A DNA stretch of 64,000 nt from DATMER01 sp963741305 (GTDB taxonomy: Bacteria; Acidobacteriota; Thermoanaerobaculia; Multivoradales; UBA5704), in contig CAVUHL010000003.1 of assembly GCA_963741305.1 (NCBI GenBank), positions 5,270,001 through 5,334,000 on the forward strand, written 5' to 3'. The notes beneath the pieces were generated by a model, which saw only the letters and a program-made list of their open reading frames with translations, was not told the origin of the DNA and made no database searches. Below are positions 63,255 through 64,000 of this stretch, piece by piece. Numbering within the stretch: position 1 is the stretch's first letter; each line of letters begins with the position of its first letter. The translations under genes were made by a program, and so were the position numbers.

Positions 63255-64000
63255 ATGATGATTCCCCTGAAAGCGAAGCTCGCGATCGCCCTGGCCCTGT
63301 TGCTGGCTCTCCTGTCCGCGCCGAAGGCAGACGCACAGGCCAACGCCGCCAACTACCTCTTCAGCACCACGACGACCGGCTCGCTGACCGACATGAGCAG
63401 CGGTACGACGACGCTCGTGGCCGCCGACCAGGACGACACGGCATCGCCCGTGACGCTCCTCGGCTTCGATTTCTACTTCATGGGGGTCCGGCAGGACCGT
63501 TTCTCGGTGAACTCGAACGGGACGCTCCGCTTCGGCGCGACGGTGATCTCGAACACCGCGTACAACCCCCTCGCCCAGGCCGGCCAGGCGCTGATCACCG
63601 GCTACGGCGCGGATCAGCGTACGCACGTCAGCGGCCGGGTGCATTTCAAGGTCACCGGCTCCGCGCCCAACCGCGTGCTGATCGTCGAATGGCTCAACAT
63701 GCAATCGGACTTCAACCCCGGAGGCACGGCAGACCTGACCTACCAGGTGCGCCTCTTCGAGACCACCGGCGCGATCGAGTTCGTCTACGCCTCGATGTCC
63801 ATGTCCGCGGCCGGCGCGTTGGACGCCAATTCGAACAGCCCGCAGTACGGTTTCTCGTCAAACAGCGCCGTGGGCACCGTCGGCTCGATCACCGCGGCCC
63901 AGAGCGGCACGCCCGCGCCGACCTTCAACGGCGCCTCGGCGGTCCCGGTGAACAACCTCTACGCGGCCGGCTCGATCCCCGTGCTCACCTCCGTCGCCGA
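63255..64000 (+). CDS. Secreted protein with nidogen-like N-terminal region, runs off the window
   Basis: The frame opens at ATG 63255 (or 63258) and remains open to the last base. A signal peptide (AIALALLLALLSAPKADAQ) is followed by YLFSTTTTGSLTDM, LLGFDFYFMG, DRFSVNSNGTLRFG and LIVEWLNMQSDFNPGG. This pattern, a domain with F(D)F..G..Y..VNSNG, recurs at the start of large secreted cell-surface proteins. The rest of the gene is outside the window, so the full function is unknown. Confidence 0.75.
   Translation, partial: MMIPLKAKLAIALALLLALLSAPKADAQANAANYLFSTTTTGSLTDMSSGTTTLVAADQDDTASPVTLLGFDFYFMGVRQDRFSVNSNGTLRFGATVISNTAYNPLAQAGQALITGYGADQRTHVSGRVHFKVTGSAPNRVLIVEWLNMQSDFNPGGTADLTYQVRLFETTGAIEFVYASMSMSAAGALDANSNSPQYGFSSNSAVGTVGSITAAQSGTPAPTFNGASAVPVNNLYAAGSIPVLTSVA

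Overview
The window looks like a piece of a high-GC Acidobacteriota chromosome. The best markers are an 809-residue duplicated orphan FtsX-type permease (the ADOP family, typical of Acidobacteria), a propeller-sensor histidine kinase with a NarL-type regulator, DUF4388 and STAS/RsbW-like regulators, and a secreted pullulanase ending in a FIMAH-like module. This assignment is inference from gene content; no rRNA or marker phylogeny is available here.

Layout. 1-7.5 kb: the end of an AAA+ ATPase gene, a broken and an intact REP-associated (RAYT) transposase with REP-like motifs, a low-GC hypothetical gene, a BNR-like propeller operon and an NagX/DUF5009-type membrane protein. 6.9-10.8 kb: a cassette array on the minus strand (HNH protein, membrane protein, Ser/Thr kinase, unknown protein) whose genes are separated by attC-like sites. 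11-14.1 kb: an IS91-type transposase with its tyrosine recombinase, then the 3' part of an integron integrase (IntI). 14.1-21.9 kb: two identical copies of an IS110/IS1111-type element, each placed at the edge of the same kind of palindrome, enclosing a two-component system and an esterase. 22-28.5 kb: a pullulanase flanked by two arrays of 21-bp palindromic units, the second split by an IS1380-family element. 28.5-58.2 kb: ordinary chromosomal genes: ExbB-like protein, isoprenoid synthase, STAS and RsbW-like proteins, CAAX protease, acyl-CoA dehydrogenase, GlpX, dCTP deaminase, DUF4388 protein, alkyladenine glycosylase, dynamin-like GTPase, a nucleotidyltransferase pair, AmpG-like transporter, PspC protein, adenine deaminase, ALDH, then an ExbD / L,D-transpeptidase / M20 peptidase / ADOP / GT2 minus-strand run, acyltransferase, site-2 protease, BrkB-like protein, LigA and MsrB. 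58.2-63.1 kb: a second degraded zone with two pseudogenes, another attC site, two hypothetical cassette-like genes, a third 21-bp array and a YefM-YoeB toxin-antitoxin pair. The window ends inside a secreted-protein gene that starts at 63255.

How it fits together. The accessory zones show repeated insertion and decay. Integron cassettes lie downstream of, and in the same orientation as, a truncated IntI, the layout called a reverse integron. REP-like motifs accompany the RAYT genes. A CTCTCCC inverted-repeat family sits between genes, inside one gene in frame, and at the breakpoint of another. Three arrays with the same 21-bp period but different cores are the least explained structures here.
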